DNA from: UBA4733 sp036734945
GTDB lineage: Bacteria; Chloroflexota; UBA4733
Length of the DNA stretch: 64,000 bases
Assembly (NCBI GenBank): GCA_036734945.1
Contig: DAIMXP010000026.1
Location: forward strand, 1 to 64,000
Direction: 5' to 3'
A model generated the notes under the pieces. That model saw only the letters and a program-made list of their open reading frames with translations, did no database searches and was not told the DNA's origin. The number at the start of each line of letters is the position of its first letter. The first letter of the stretch is position 1. The translations under genes and the position numbers were made by a program. Shown here piece by piece: positions 49,617-58,117 of this stretch.

Positions 49617-51677
49617 CTAGCGCACGTATGCCGTCGGCACGCCGCCGTCCACCGTCAGCACGCCGCCGGTGGTCTTGCTGGCGCTGTCGGTGGCGAAGAA
49701 GCAGACCGCCTCGGCGATGTCCTCTGGGAAGACGTTGACACGCAGCGTGGTGCGAGCGCGGTAGTAGGCTTCCAGTTCTTCCGGGGCGATGCCGTAGGTG
49801 GCGGCACGTTCAGCCCGCCAGCGGCCATCCCAGATGCTCGACCCGGAAAGGACGGCATCCGGCAACACGGAGTTGACGCGGATGCCGGCAGAGCCGCCCT
49901 CTTCCGCCAGGCAGCGCGCTAGATGCAGTTCCGCTGCCTTGGCGGCGCTATAGGCCGAGGCGTTGCGGCCGGCGGCAATGGCGTTCTTGGAGGCGATGAA
50001 GATGATACTGCCGCCGATACCCTGCGCGCGGCAGAGGCGGAAAGCCTCGCGCGCCACCAGGAAGTAGCCGGTGGCGAGGACCGCCTGGTTCCGGTTCCAC
50101 AGCGCCAACGTCGTCTCTTCGATCGGCGCGCTGGTGGCAATGCCGGCGTTGTTGACGACAATATCGACACCGCCGTGGGCCAGTACGGTTCGGCGGAAGG
50201 CGTCGGCGACGGCCTCTTCGGAGGTGACGTCGCAGGCGAGGGCGAGCCCCCTGCCCAGCCCGAAGCGCTGCAGCAGTTCGTCGGCCACGGCCTCTGCGCC
50301 GCTGAGGTTGAGGTCGGCGATCACCACGTGGGCGCCGTCGGCGGCCAGCCGACGGGCGATGGCGCGGCCGATGCCGGAGGCGGCGCCGGTGACGAGGGCG
50401 ACCCGCCCGTGTAACGCCCGCGGCGCGGGCTTGAGCGACAGCTTGTAGAGCTCCAGGGGCCAGTACTCGATGGCAAACGACTCGGCGGGCGACAGCGACG
50501 TAAAGCCGCCGAGGGCGCGCGCTCCCTGCATCACGGCGATAGCGCGATGGTAGAGCTGGCGCGTCACATCGGCCCCCTGCGCCTCGGGTCCGGTCGTCAC
50601 CATGCCCAGGCTAGGAATGAGGATGACACGCGGCGCTACGGGGAAAGACCGGTCGGTCGGGCCACGATGGGCCGCGAAGTAGGCCTGGTAGGCCTCGGCG
50701 TAGGCGGCGATACCGCTGCGCGCCTGCTCCAGCAGGGCGTCCGCGCCGTCGCTCGGCTGCCAGTCCAGCCAAAGCGGCAGGCGCTTGGTATGGACGAGAT
50801 GATCCGGGCAGGCGGCGCCGGCCTGCGACAGCGCCTTCCCTTCCGCGCTGCCGACGAACTCCAGCACGTCCGGCGCATCGTCGAAGCAGAGGATAGCGCG
50901 CCGTTCCGTACTGACGGCGCCGCGGATCACGGGCAAGAGACGCGCGCAGAGCGCCGCCCGTTCCTCCGGCGCCAGGGGCGCGACGCGCTGCGCGCCAAAG
51001 GGATCTGCGCCGACGCGGGCAGCGATGTAGGCCTCGGCTTCACCGATGATGCGCAGCGTATTTTCATAACATTGCTGCGATGTCGCGCCCCAGGTGACGA
51101 GGCCGTGCTTGCCCATTACCACGCACTCCAGCGCCGGGTTATTGCGGACTGCGGCGCCGATCTGCAGCGCCAACGTGAAGCCGGGGCGGCTGTAAGGCAC
51201 CCAGGCGGCACGCGGCCCATAGATGTCGCGCATGATGCGCTCACCGTCGGGCGCGCAGGCGAGGGCGATAATGGTGTCGGGGTGGGTGTGATCGACGTGC
51301 TGCGCCGGGACAAAGGCGTGCAGCAAGGTCTCGATCGACTGGCGGGGACGGCCAGGCTCGAAGCTGGTGCGATCCAGGTACGCCACCATCTCCTCGTCGC
51401 TCATTGCCTCCCGCTGGAAGAGGGGCAGCACTTCCTCCAGCTTGAGCCCGGCGAAGCCGGCGGCGGTGATCGTCGCCAGGTCGGAGCCGCTGCCCTTCAC
51501 CCAGAGCACCTCGACGCTGCGCCCCACGTGATCTTGCTCGGTCGCCTTCACCGACGTGTTGCCGCCGTAGATGTTGACCAGGGTGCGGTCCTGCCCCAGC
51601 AGGTTGGAGCGGTAGACCAGCGCCGGCAGGCCACGCAGGCCTGCGGCTTCAGCGTCGTTCCACAGGTTCGCAGCCAT
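49617..51677 (-). CDS. rhaEW: bifunctional rhamnulose-1-phosphate aldolase/lactaldehyde dehydrogenase
   Basis: 686 aa. The N-terminal class II aldolase domain (about 15-420) has zinc His residues in HVDHTHPD and VVMGKHGLVTWG. The C-terminal short-chain dehydrogenase domain (about 425-686) has VTGAASGIGRAIA and the YxxxK pair in ASAYSAAKAA. It splits rhamnulose-1-P into DHAP and L-lactaldehyde and oxidises the latter to lactate. Same fused architecture as RhaEW of bacteria without a separate aldolase. ATG 51677 has GAGGGAGAA upstream. Functional partner of rhaB at 39-40 kb. Confidence 0.92.
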   Translation of the reverse strand: MAANLWNDAEAAGLRGLPALVYRSNLLGQDRTLVNIYGGNTSVKATEQDHVGRSVEVLWVKGSGSDLATITAAGFAGLKLEEVLPLFQREAMSDEEMVAYLDRTSFEPGRPRQSIETLLHAFVPAQHVDHTHPDTIIALACAPDGERIMRDIYGPRAAWVPYSRPGFTLALQIGAAVRNNPALECVVMGKHGLVTWGATSQQCYENTLRIIGEAEAYIAARVGADPFGAQRVAPLAPEERAALCARLLPVIRGAVSTERRAILCFDDAPDVLEFVGSAEGKALSQAGAACPDHLVHTKRLPLWLDWQPSDGADALLEQARSGIAAYAEAYQAYFAAHRGPTDRSFPVAPRVILIPSLGMVTTGPEAQGADVTRQLYHRAIAVMQGARALGGFTSLSPAESFAIEYWPLELYKLSLKPAPRALHGRVALVTGAASGIGRAIARRLAADGAHVVIADLNLSGAEAVADELLQRFGLGRGLALACDVTSEEAVADAFRRTVLAHGGVDIVVNNAGIATSAPIEETTLALWNRNQAVLATGYFLVAREAFRLCRAQGIGGSIIFIASKNAIAAGRNASAYSAAKAAELHLARCLAEEGGSAGIRVNSVLPDAVLSGSSIWDGRWRAERAATYGIAPEELEAYYRARTTLRVNVFPEDIAEAVCFFATDSASKTTGGVLTVDGGVPTAYVR

Positions 51678-51881
51678 CGTTCTCCCTCACCGGCCGGTGC
51701 GCCTTCAGCAGCCCGTCGCTGGACCTCATAGCTTAACAGCGAATAGACTGGCGGGCGAACGGGGGGCATGCCAGCCAGCGCAGCGATGCCGCCGGGTTGC
51801 GCGAGGTGGATCAGCACGGCTTTTTCGCCAATGGCGCCGCGAACCCCGCAGCGGCCCTCGGTTTTTTTTCGCGCCACGACG

Positions 51882-52043
51882 ATGAGCTACCGCGCCGCGA
51901 TCATCGAGACGGGGACGGCGAAGGCGGCGGACGTCGACGCGCTTAACCAGGAACTTGACGAAGCGGAGAAGCAGCGGTACGACTTGCTCGTTACCGGGGG
52001 CGTCATGGAACTCGTCGCGCAGGTACCGGATGGGAGCGCCTAA
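51882..52043 (+). CDS. small hypothetical protein
   Basis: 53 aa, MSYRAAIIETGTAKAADVDALNQELDEAEKQRYDLLVTGGVMELVAQ. Charged helix in the middle; no family recognised. ATG 51882 follows a T8 run by about 20 nt and has no clear ribosome site. A short peptide of this kind next to a VapBC module could be a decayed gene end. Confidence 0.35.
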   Translation: MSYRAAIIETGTAKAADVDALNQELDEAEKQRYDLLVTGGVMELVAQVPDGSA

Positions 52044-52179
52044 GGCGAAGGTGAAGCGGGCCGCATGGGCAGTTCATGCGCAGGCGACCGTAGCGACAGG
52101 CAGTCCGGCAGTCCGTGTGCCTCCCGATAACCGAGTGAGTGCGGCTATACTGTGGTGACGTTCGAGGGAGGCGAGCCGG

Positions 52180-52473
52180 ATGGCGAGAGCAGCGAAACCC
52201 GTCGACATCGGCGACAGCCCCGACCTGCTTCGCCTCGTCGAGGAAATGCGGGCCGACAATGCGCCGTGCGTGCTGCGGCGCGACCACGAGGACGTGGCAA
52301 TTGTCCGTCCGGTCAAGCGCTCGGCAAGGTCGCGCGGCCCCAGAGGGCGGCCGACGGGCGCTGATGATCCGCTCTGGCGGCTCGTGGGCGTCGGCGCGTC
52401 GGCGGGTCCGGGCGATGTCTCAGCCAATAAGCACGCCTGTCTCGCGGCAGCGTACGCCGATCGCCACGAATGA
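52180..52473 (+). CDS. antitoxin of a VapBC-type pair
   Basis: 97 aa. PVDIGDSPDLLRLVEEMRADNAPCVLRRDHEDVAIVRPV is the AbrB/Phd-like antitoxin pattern: a short strand, helix, then strand-rich DNA-binding part. The C-terminal part (about 60-97) likely contacts the toxin. Its stop overlaps the start of the PIN toxin gene (ATGA). GAGGGAGGCGAGCCGG precedes ATG 52180. Confidence 0.78.
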   Translation: MARAAKPVDIGDSPDLLRLVEEMRADNAPCVLRRDHEDVAIVRPVKRSARSRGPRGRPTGADDPLWRLVGVGASAGPGDVSANKHACLAAAYADRHE

Positions 52474-52904
52474 GTCGGCGGGAGGCGATCCGGCGGGTCT
52501 TCACGGATAGCTCAGCGTACTTCGCGTTGCTCGACCGGCGCGACCAGCGGCATGCCGAGGCTCGGGCAATCCAGGAACGGCTGATTCGCCAGCGGGCGCG
52601 GCTGTTTACGACCGATCTGGTCCTCGCGGAAACCCACGCCTTGCTCCTCACCCGGCTGTCTCATGCGATGGCGACTGCCTTCTTGCGCGACATGGCGCAG
52701 AGTTTCACCACGGTGCTCTGGGTGACGCCCGGCGACGTTGAGCGAGCGCGCGAGCTCATCTACCGCTACGACGACAAAGACTTCTCGCTGACCGATGCCG
52801 CGAGCTTTGTCGTGATGGAACGCGCGGCGATCGGCGCCGCTTTCACGTTCGACCACCATTTCTCCCAGTACGGCCTGACGGTCCTCGGCCCAGATCAACC
52901 CTGA
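52470..52904 (+). CDS. PIN-domain toxin, VapC family
   Basis: 144 aa. PIN RNase with acidic residues in FTDSSAYFALLDRRD (Asp12), LAETHALL (Glu about 54), FSLTDAASFVVM (Asp about 106) and AFTFDHHF (Asp about 127). It would cleave tRNA or rRNA. Overlap with the upstream antitoxin by 4 bp confirms a toxin-antitoxin operon. Confidence 0.87.
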   Translation: MSRREAIRRVFTDSSAYFALLDRRDQRHAEARAIQERLIRQRARLFTTDLVLAETHALLLTRLSHAMATAFLRDMAQSFTTVLWVTPGDVERARELIYRYDDKDFSLTDAASFVVMERAAIGAAFTFDHHFSQYGLTVLGPDQP

Positions 52905-52983
52905 TTCGCCACTCCAGGGCGGCATTGGCCCGACCGGCACACTTCAGCTCGGCCGCCACGGCGCTCGGAACGGACAGCACGCC

Positions 52984-53056
52984 ATGCACGGATTTCGAAA
53001 ACCGTGCATGACACCGTGCAAACCGTGTGTTCAGGCGGGACGTGGCGGCCTACAAT
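52984..53056 (+). promoter_or_regulatory. multi-site operator and promoter, copy 1
   Basis: One inverted half-site ATGCACGG (52984-52991) faces three direct CCGTG half-sites starting at 53002, 53014 and 53023 (spacing 12 and 9). A -10 box TACAAT follows at 53051-53056, with a poor -35 (TGTTCA), which suggests an activator. The same arrangement with identical spacing occurs at 57891-57963. It lies 71 bp before the methyltransferase start. Confidence 0.72.
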
Positions 53057-53126
53057 AGGCAGCAAGCGGCGCGTACATGCAGGCGCTGCGAGGGACCGGG
53101 TGGCGATGGAGAAAGGAGCAGACCCG

Positions 53127-53963
53127 ATGGTAACCCAGCAGCGTCGGGACGACACGGTCTATGTGATGGGGCGCAGCGACCACGAGTCGCGCCGCCTGGA
53201 GTTGCAGGACGGCCTGTGCAACGGCTGGACCCGCCAGTTGTTCGCGCGGGCGGGCATCGGGCCGGGGATGAAGGTGCTCGACGTGGGGTCGGGCACGGGC
53301 GCGGTGGCGCGCCTGGCGGCGGAGGTGGTCGGCGAGCGGGGCAGCGTGACCAGCGTGGACGTCAACCCGGCGATTCTGGAGACGGCGCGGGCGAAGGCGG
53401 CGGCCGCCGGCTTGGACAACGTCTCGTTCCTGGCCGGGGACATCCGCGAGATGGCGCTCCCGAACGACTTCGACGCGGTGGTGGGCCGCTACATCCTGAT
53501 GTACTTGGGCAACCCGGCGGAGACGCTGCGCGTCGCGGCAAGCCACGTGCGCCCGGGTGGGATCGTCGCCTTCGAGGAGCGCGACTGGACGCTGCGGCAA
53601 CAGGCCGTGCCGCCCTCGCAGCACGTGGATCGCGCTCGCCGCGCCGGGATGGAGCTTGCTCGCCGCGCCGGGATGGAGCTGGCGATGGGGTTCAAGCTGC
53701 GCGGCGCCTTCCTCGCGGCCGGGCTGCCCGAGCCCCGGCTGCACCTGGATGGCCTGATCGGCGGCGGGCCGGACTGGGAAGGCTACGGCTATGTCGCCGA
53801 GAACATGCGTAGCCTCCTGCCGATGTTCGTGCGGTTCGGCGTCGCCACCGAGGAGGAGGTCGGCATTGACACCTTTGAACAGCGCTTCCGCGACGAGGTG
53901 ACGGCCCAGGACGGCGTCGTGATGTTCTCCACGGACATCAGCGCCTGGACGCGCACGGCATGA
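53127..53963 (+). CDS. class I SAM-dependent methyltransferase
   Basis: 278 aa from ATG 53127 (AAAGGAG 8 nt upstream). SAM motifs VLDVGSGTGAVARLA (about 49-63), VDVNPAILETAR (about 77-88) and the DAVVGRYILMYL motif IV region. A helix near residue 172 contains an exact internal duplication RRAGMELA-RRAGMELA from a 24-bp tandem repeat (53634-53681). Substrate unknown; the fold fits small-molecule or ubiquinone/menaquinone-like methylases. Controlled by the multi-site operator upstream. Confidence 0.87.
   Translation: MVTQQRRDDTVYVMGRSDHESRRLELQDGLCNGWTRQLFARAGIGPGMKVLDVGSGTGAVARLAAEVVGERGSVTSVDVNPAILETARAKAAAAGLDNVSFLAGDIREMALPNDFDAVVGRYILMYLGNPAETLRVAASHVRPGGIVAFEERDWTLRQQAVPPSQHVDRARRAGMELARRAGMELAMGFKLRGAFLAAGLPEPRLHLDGLIGGGPDWEGYGYVAENMRSLLPMFVRFGVATEEEVGIDTFEQRFRDEVTAQDGVVMFSTDISAWTRTA
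53634..53681 (+). repeat. 24-bp in-frame tandem duplication
   Basis: Units 53634-53657 and 53658-53681 match in 23 of 24 bases and duplicate eight residues in the methyltransferase. Confidence 0.9.
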
Positions 53964-54031
53964 CGGTGGCAAGAGGATGAGGGTCTTGGCGAAGACGGTG
54001 CGTCCAAGACGTGCGCCGCTCGATCGCGTAG

Positions 54032-54057
54032 GCGCCCGCCGGTTCAGCGGCGGGCGC
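54032..54057. terminator. strong hairpin after the methyltransferase gene
   Basis: Perfect 10-bp stem GCGCCCGCCG/CGGCGGGCGC (54032-54041, 54048-54057) with a 6-nt loop, 69 bp past the methyltransferase stop. No T tract, so it may slow polymerase or mark the edge of the rearrangement that truncated the next gene. Confidence 0.45.
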
Positions 54058-54101
54058 TCCGCCAGTAAGAGCCTATCAGCCTGAGGCAAGATGACCAAAC
54101 C

Positions 54102-54821
54102 GTGTACGGCCGATTCTTCGGCCAGTCCTCCTTCGCCACGTCTGCCCTGGCTGCGGAACGCAATACGGTGAAGGTCCGTCGGGACGTTCCGCTCGAACTG
54201 CTGGGATCGCTCGGCTGCGGGATCCAAACCGGCGCGGGCGCGGTGCTCAACGCCCTGCGCCCGCGTGCGGGAAGTTCCCTTGTCGTTTTTGGGACGGGAT
54301 CAGTGGGGCTGAGCGCCATCATAGCGGCCGTCGTGGCTGGCTGTACGACGATCATCGCGGTCGACCTGCGCCCGGGCCGCCTGGCGCTGGCGCGCGAGTT
54401 CGGTGCGACCCACCAGATCGCCGCGAGCGACGGCGACGTCGGCGACGCTATCCGCTCGCTAACCGCCGGCGGCGCCGACTTTGCCCTGGACACCACCAGC
54501 CGCCCCGAGGTCATTCGCCTGGCCGTCGACGCGCTCCAGATGACGGGCACGTGCGGAGTGATCGGCGCTGACCCACCCGGGCCCGAGTTGACCCTGTCGT
54601 ACCGTTCCGTCCTCGTGGGGCGGACGATTCGAGGCATTCTCGAAGGGGATAGCATCCCGGAGCTCTTTATCCCGACCTTGATCGACCTCTACCTCCAGGG
54701 ACGTTTCCCGTTCGACCGACTCATCGCCTTCTACCCGTTCATCCGGATCAACGAGGCGGCCGCGGCCTCCGAACGCGGGGACGTGGTGAAACCCGTCCTC
54801 CGTATGGATGCAGCGGTCTGA
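54102..54821 (+). pseudogene. 5'-truncated zinc-type alcohol dehydrogenase
   Basis: 239 aa fragment of an aryl-alcohol/class III-like medium-chain dehydrogenase. It begins at YGRFFGQSSFATSALAAERNTVKV, which lies near residue 125 of full-length relatives, and continues through GCGIQTGAGAVLNALRP, VFGTGSVGLSAIIAA (NAD loop) and the C-terminal GroES-end residues. The catalytic zinc ligands Cys and His of the N-terminal domain are missing. GTG 54102 could start a peptide but there is no ribosome site. Most likely inactive. Confidence 0.8.
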
Positions 54822-54998
54822 TGTTGAGTCCGCAGAAGATCAAGTGCATGTGCGGGAGAGCCGATGCGGCGGGCGAGCTCGTTGTCGGAGACTGCCTACC
54901 TTGTGGCGGCAGCGGTACGCTCCCTATACTGCTCGTGACGCCGCACGAGCGCGACCGAGCGAGCGTATCCTCGGGCGGTAGAGGAGAGGCAGGGTCTC

Positions 54999-55379
54999 AT
55001 GGCCGGACAGGCGATAACGCTCCACGTTCCTGATGATCTCTACCAGCGTGTCAAACAGGAGGCGGACCGGACCCATCGCTCGGTCGAGGAGGAACTGCTC
55101 GAGGTCGTCGCCAGTGCGGTACCTGATCCATCCGCACTGCCGGACGATCTTGCTGCGGCAGTGGACCAGCTCACCTTCCTCAATGACGCAGCACTCGTCC
55201 GTGCTGCGCAGAGTCGTCTCAGTCGCAGGGCTGCCCGACGACTGGAGTCCCTCCACTTCAAGCGACAGCGGGACGGCCTGGACGCTGGCGAACCGCAAGA
55301 GTTGGAGGGCCTGGTTCGGCAGTACGAGCGAACAATGCTGATTCGGGCGCATGCGGCGCTACTGCTGAAGCAGCACTGA
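54999..55379 (+). CDS. ribbon-helix-helix-like hypothetical protein
   Basis: 126 aa. ITLHVPDDLYQRVKQEADRTHRSVEEELLEVVASAV (about 6-41) fits a CopG/MetJ-type ribbon-helix-helix. The C-terminal two thirds (LRRAARRLESLHFKRQRDGLDAGEPQELEGLVRQYERTMLIRAHAA) is helical. Similar proteins accompany PIN toxins in plant-associated bacteria and cyanobacteria; no toxin follows here. The next 250 bp shows no gene. Confidence 0.65.
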   Translation: MAGQAITLHVPDDLYQRVKQEADRTHRSVEEELLEVVASAVPDPSALPDDLAAAVDQLTFLNDAALVRAAQSRLSRRAARRLESLHFKRQRDGLDAGEPQELEGLVRQYERTMLIRAHAALLLKQH

Positions 55380-55629
55380 ACAGGACAGCATCGTCGCTCG
55401 CACGTCCATCGGACGGGCAACGCTGGTCGCGCTCGACCTCAATCGCGCCTCTTTGGTCAGTGCGCGCAAAGCCTGGACGGCTGTCGGCTGGCATCCGCCC
55501 GCAGACAGGCCACAGTCGGGACAGCCATGACCAACGCCTACACTGAAGGCGCGATGGGATCTACATGCCTGGCCGCGTGCGGGCTGCGGGTTTCATCGTG
55601 GCTTCCGTTTAGGCGTTGCGGCGCGACGG

Positions 55630-57048
55630 CTAGAGCGACTTTGCCAGAGCATGGGACCCGGCCCGGGTGCATCGCCGCAGCGCCTGGCTTTCGAGGATCA
55701 ACGATTCCAGGGAGGTGGCGTTCCACCAGGGAGGGATGGCTGCGGTCAGGTCGGCCACCACGGGCCGGTACTCCGAAACGAGAGCGAGGTCGTGCAACTC
55801 GTCAGGATCGTCGTGGAGGTCGTACAACTCGCACCCTTCTCCTGCGAAGAGGTTGAGCTTGTATCGACCGCGGCGGAGCGAGCACTGGGGATGAATGACG
55901 CCGTGGGCGAGGTACTCGCTGAAGGCTTGACCCTTCCACGGCACGTCGTCGCCGCAGAGGAGTGGGAGGATGCTCGCACCCTCCACCCACGGCGGGGGCT
56001 CGGTTCCAGAAAGATCGAGGAGCGTGGCCGTGAGGTCGACGAGGGAGGCGACAGCGGAAACCCGCCGGGCGCTCGGGAAGTGACCAGGCCAGCGGGCGAT
56101 GAATGGCACGCGATTGGCGCCCTCCAGCAAGACCTCCTTGCCCCACAGGCCGCGTTCGCCGAGCATCTCACCGTGGTCGGACGTATAGATCACCACGGTG
56201 TCCTCCGCGAGTCCGAGGCGGTCCATGGTGTCCAGCAGACCCCCGATATGGTCGTCGAGAGAGGTGACCAGCCCGTAGTAGGCCGCGCGGCAGCGGCGGA
56301 TCTGCATGTCGTCGATCGTTTCGTCTAAGCCGGCCATCTCCTGGAGACGGCGGTAGACGGGGTGCTCTGGCGGCATGGGGTGCCGAGGCAGATCGGCATA
56401 GTCGGGCCAGTACAGATTCCAGTAGCGCTGTTCGCAGGCGTAAGGCCAGTGCGGGGCGTAGTAGCCGGCAACGAGGCAAAAGGGATGCTCACGCGAGGAG
56501 ACTGCGTACTGCTCGAGGTACTGGACGGCGTGTTCGTGGACACGCCGATCGTAGGCGACACTGCCCTTCTTATACGCGGTGCCGTCGTCTACGTGTCCCC
56601 CCTGCAGGATGAGCTCGCGGAATGGCCACACGCCCTTGGCGTCCGACCAGTTGGGGAAGACGTCCGGGGTGCCGGCGCCGGTCACATCCTCGATGGGACG
56701 TCGCCGGAAGCTGTGCAGTTGATCCGTTCCATTGAAGTGCATCTTGCCGCAGAGCGCCGTGTCGTACCCGGCGCTCGCGAGGAGGTGTGCCCAGGTGGGG
56801 TGATCACTGGAGAGGGTGCAGCCCAGGTCGAAGGAGCCGACCTGGCTCGCGTAGCGACCGGTCATGAAGGACATCCGCGAGGGCACGCAGAGGGGTGAGT
56901 TGCAGGAGAAGCTATCGAAAACGACGCCCTCACGGGCGAGCCGCTGGAGATTGGGGGTGCGAACGAACGGGTGGCCGTACGGCTCGGCGTAGGCCGGATT
57001 GTGCTCATCGGACATGATGAGGAGAATGTTGGGCCTCTCGTTGGGCAA
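55630..57048 (-). CDS. sulfatase, choline-sulfatase-like, formylglycine type
   Basis: 472 aa. Metal motif NILLIMSDEHNPAYAEPYGH (about 7-26), signature C54-V-P-S-R58 followed by MSFMTGRY, and YTSDHGEMLGERG (about 285). Cys54 should be matured to formylglycine. It ends with the DLHDDPDELHDLA motif typical of cytoplasmic sulfatases. TTG 57048 has AAGGAGCAGGAG upstream. It is isolated from the sulfatase locus at 11-18 kb and sits among toxin-antitoxin genes. Confidence 0.9.
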   Translation of the reverse strand: MPNERPNILLIMSDEHNPAYAEPYGHPFVRTPNLQRLAREGVVFDSFSCNSPLCVPSRMSFMTGRYASQVGSFDLGCTLSSDHPTWAHLLASAGYDTALCGKMHFNGTDQLHSFRRRPIEDVTGAGTPDVFPNWSDAKGVWPFRELILQGGHVDDGTAYKKGSVAYDRRVHEHAVQYLEQYAVSSREHPFCLVAGYYAPHWPYACEQRYWNLYWPDYADLPRHPMPPEHPVYRRLQEMAGLDETIDDMQIRRCRAAYYGLVTSLDDHIGGLLDTMDRLGLAEDTVVIYTSDHGEMLGERGLWGKEVLLEGANRVPFIARWPGHFPSARRVSAVASLVDLTATLLDLSGTEPPPWVEGASILPLLCGDDVPWKGQAFSEYLAHGVIHPQCSLRRGRYKLNLFAGEGCELYDLHDDPDELHDLALVSEYRPVVADLTAAIPPWWNATSLESLILESQALRRCTRAGSHALAKSL

Positions 57049-57294
57049 CGCTCCTGCTCCTTCCCCGACACCATGTTTCGAGTGCGGCGGCTGATGCGGC
57101 GGCGCGACCGCCCCTCGCCGTGGAGTATGCGGGGCCTGGTTGGTACTGTCAAGGAAGGCTGCTGCGGATCGGCCTGCGCTCCTGCCCCTGGCGGTGCCGC
57201 CAATGCGCCTGGCGGCGCGGGCGGTGCGTCCTTATAGTGTTTGCATTGTATTACGTTCTATGCTAACCTGACTGCTGTTGAGGAGGTTGCCCTG

Positions 57295-57552
57295 GTGAAA
57301 GAAGTCACCATTTCGGCCCGTGTTTCCGAAGAACTGAGCCAGCAGATCACGACGCTCGCCCAGGCGCTCCGACGGAACCGTTCGTGGGTCATTGAGGAGG
57401 CTGTCCGCGGCTATATCCAATCGGAGCAGCAGTTCATCGAGGCGGTGCAAGAAGGCATCCGCGCTGACGATGCTGGCGATGTCGTTGCGCATGATGTGGT
57501 GATGGCGGAGGCCGAGTCGCTGCTGGGCGACCACCGGACCAGCGAGCGGTAG
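57295..57552 (+). CDS. CopG/RHH antitoxin of a ParE-type pair
   Basis: 85 aa from GTG 57295 (GAGGAGG upstream). VTISARVSEELSQQITTLAQALRRNRSWVIEEAVRGYI is a ribbon-helix-helix domain; the acidic tail should neutralise the toxin encoded immediately after. Stop and next start overlap (TAGTG at 57550). Confidence 0.85.
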   Translation: MKEVTISARVSEELSQQITTLAQALRRNRSWVIEEAVRGYIQSEQQFIEAVQEGIRADDAGDVVAHDVVMAEAESLLGDHRTSER

Positions 57553-57842
57553 TGGAGATCGTCTGGACCGCTCCGGCGCGCCGTGACCTCCGGTCCCACC
57601 TGGTCTATCTGGCTGAACGTAGCCCCGCAGCCGCCCGGAAGGCGCAGGCGGCCATCCGCGAGGCGGTGGAGCACCTGGCCGACTTTCCCCAACGCGGCCG
57701 GCCGGGGCGGCTGGAAGGAACGCGAGAGTTGGTTATCGCCGGCACGCCCTACGTCGTGGTCTATCGCACCAGAGAAACGAGCCTGCGCATCTTACGCCTG
57801 CTCCACGGCGCCCAGGAATGGCCCCCCGCCGACCGCCAGTAG
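57552..57842 (+). CDS. RelE/ParE family toxin
   Basis: 96 aa. IVWTAPARRDLRSHLVYLAERSPAAARKAQAAI, then FPQRGRPGRLEGTRELVIAGTPYVVVYRT and LRILRLLHGAQEWP, the complete ParE/RelE consensus. It would poison DNA gyrase (ParE type) or cut mRNA (RelE type); the sequence is nearer ParE. GTG start coupled to the antitoxin stop. Confidence 0.88.
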   Translation: MEIVWTAPARRDLRSHLVYLAERSPAAARKAQAAIREAVEHLADFPQRGRPGRLEGTRELVIAGTPYVVVYRTRETSLRILRLLHGAQEWPPADRQ

Positions 57843-57890
57843 AGCCGTCTCGCCTTACCGTTGTGCCTTCGGCAGCGGACACACGGCGCG

Positions 57891-57963
57891 ACACACGGAA
57901 TCGCCAAACCGTGCATGCAACCGTGCATTCCGTGTGGTCACGGTGATCGGCCGGGCCTAGAAT
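57891..57963 (+). promoter_or_regulatory. multi-site operator and promoter, copy 2
   Basis: Inverted half-site ending CACACGG at 57898, then direct CCGTG half-sites at 57909, 57921 and 57930 and a -10 box TAGAAT at 57958-57963. All distances equal those of copy 1 (11, 12, 9 and 49 from first CCGTG to -10). CACACGGAAT and ATTCCGTGTG also form a perfect 10-bp inverted repeat. It stands 155 bp upstream of the decayed CocE-type gene. Confidence 0.72.
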
Positions 57964-58117
57964 GGATTGTCGGAGACCGCCAGCGCTGAACGGCGTGGTC
58001 GCGGCACCAGGCCTCTCCGCCTGGTGCCGCAAGGCGTGACCAAGTGCCGATGGCGTCGTGCCATCCACCATGCGGCGTGAGGGTCGTCGTGTGTCGAAAG
58101 AGTTTAGGAGGTTTCTC

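Noticed and set aside
51860..51871. T8 run ahead of the 53-aa gene as a possible slippery site joining an upstream frame
   Set aside because: Neither frame upstream resembles a protein, and no conserved peptide would result from slippage.
53031..54227. Minus-strand open frame of about 400 codons opposite the methyltransferase
   Set aside because: No recognisable domain, crosses the promoter module and the truncated dehydrogenase, and has no ribosome site.
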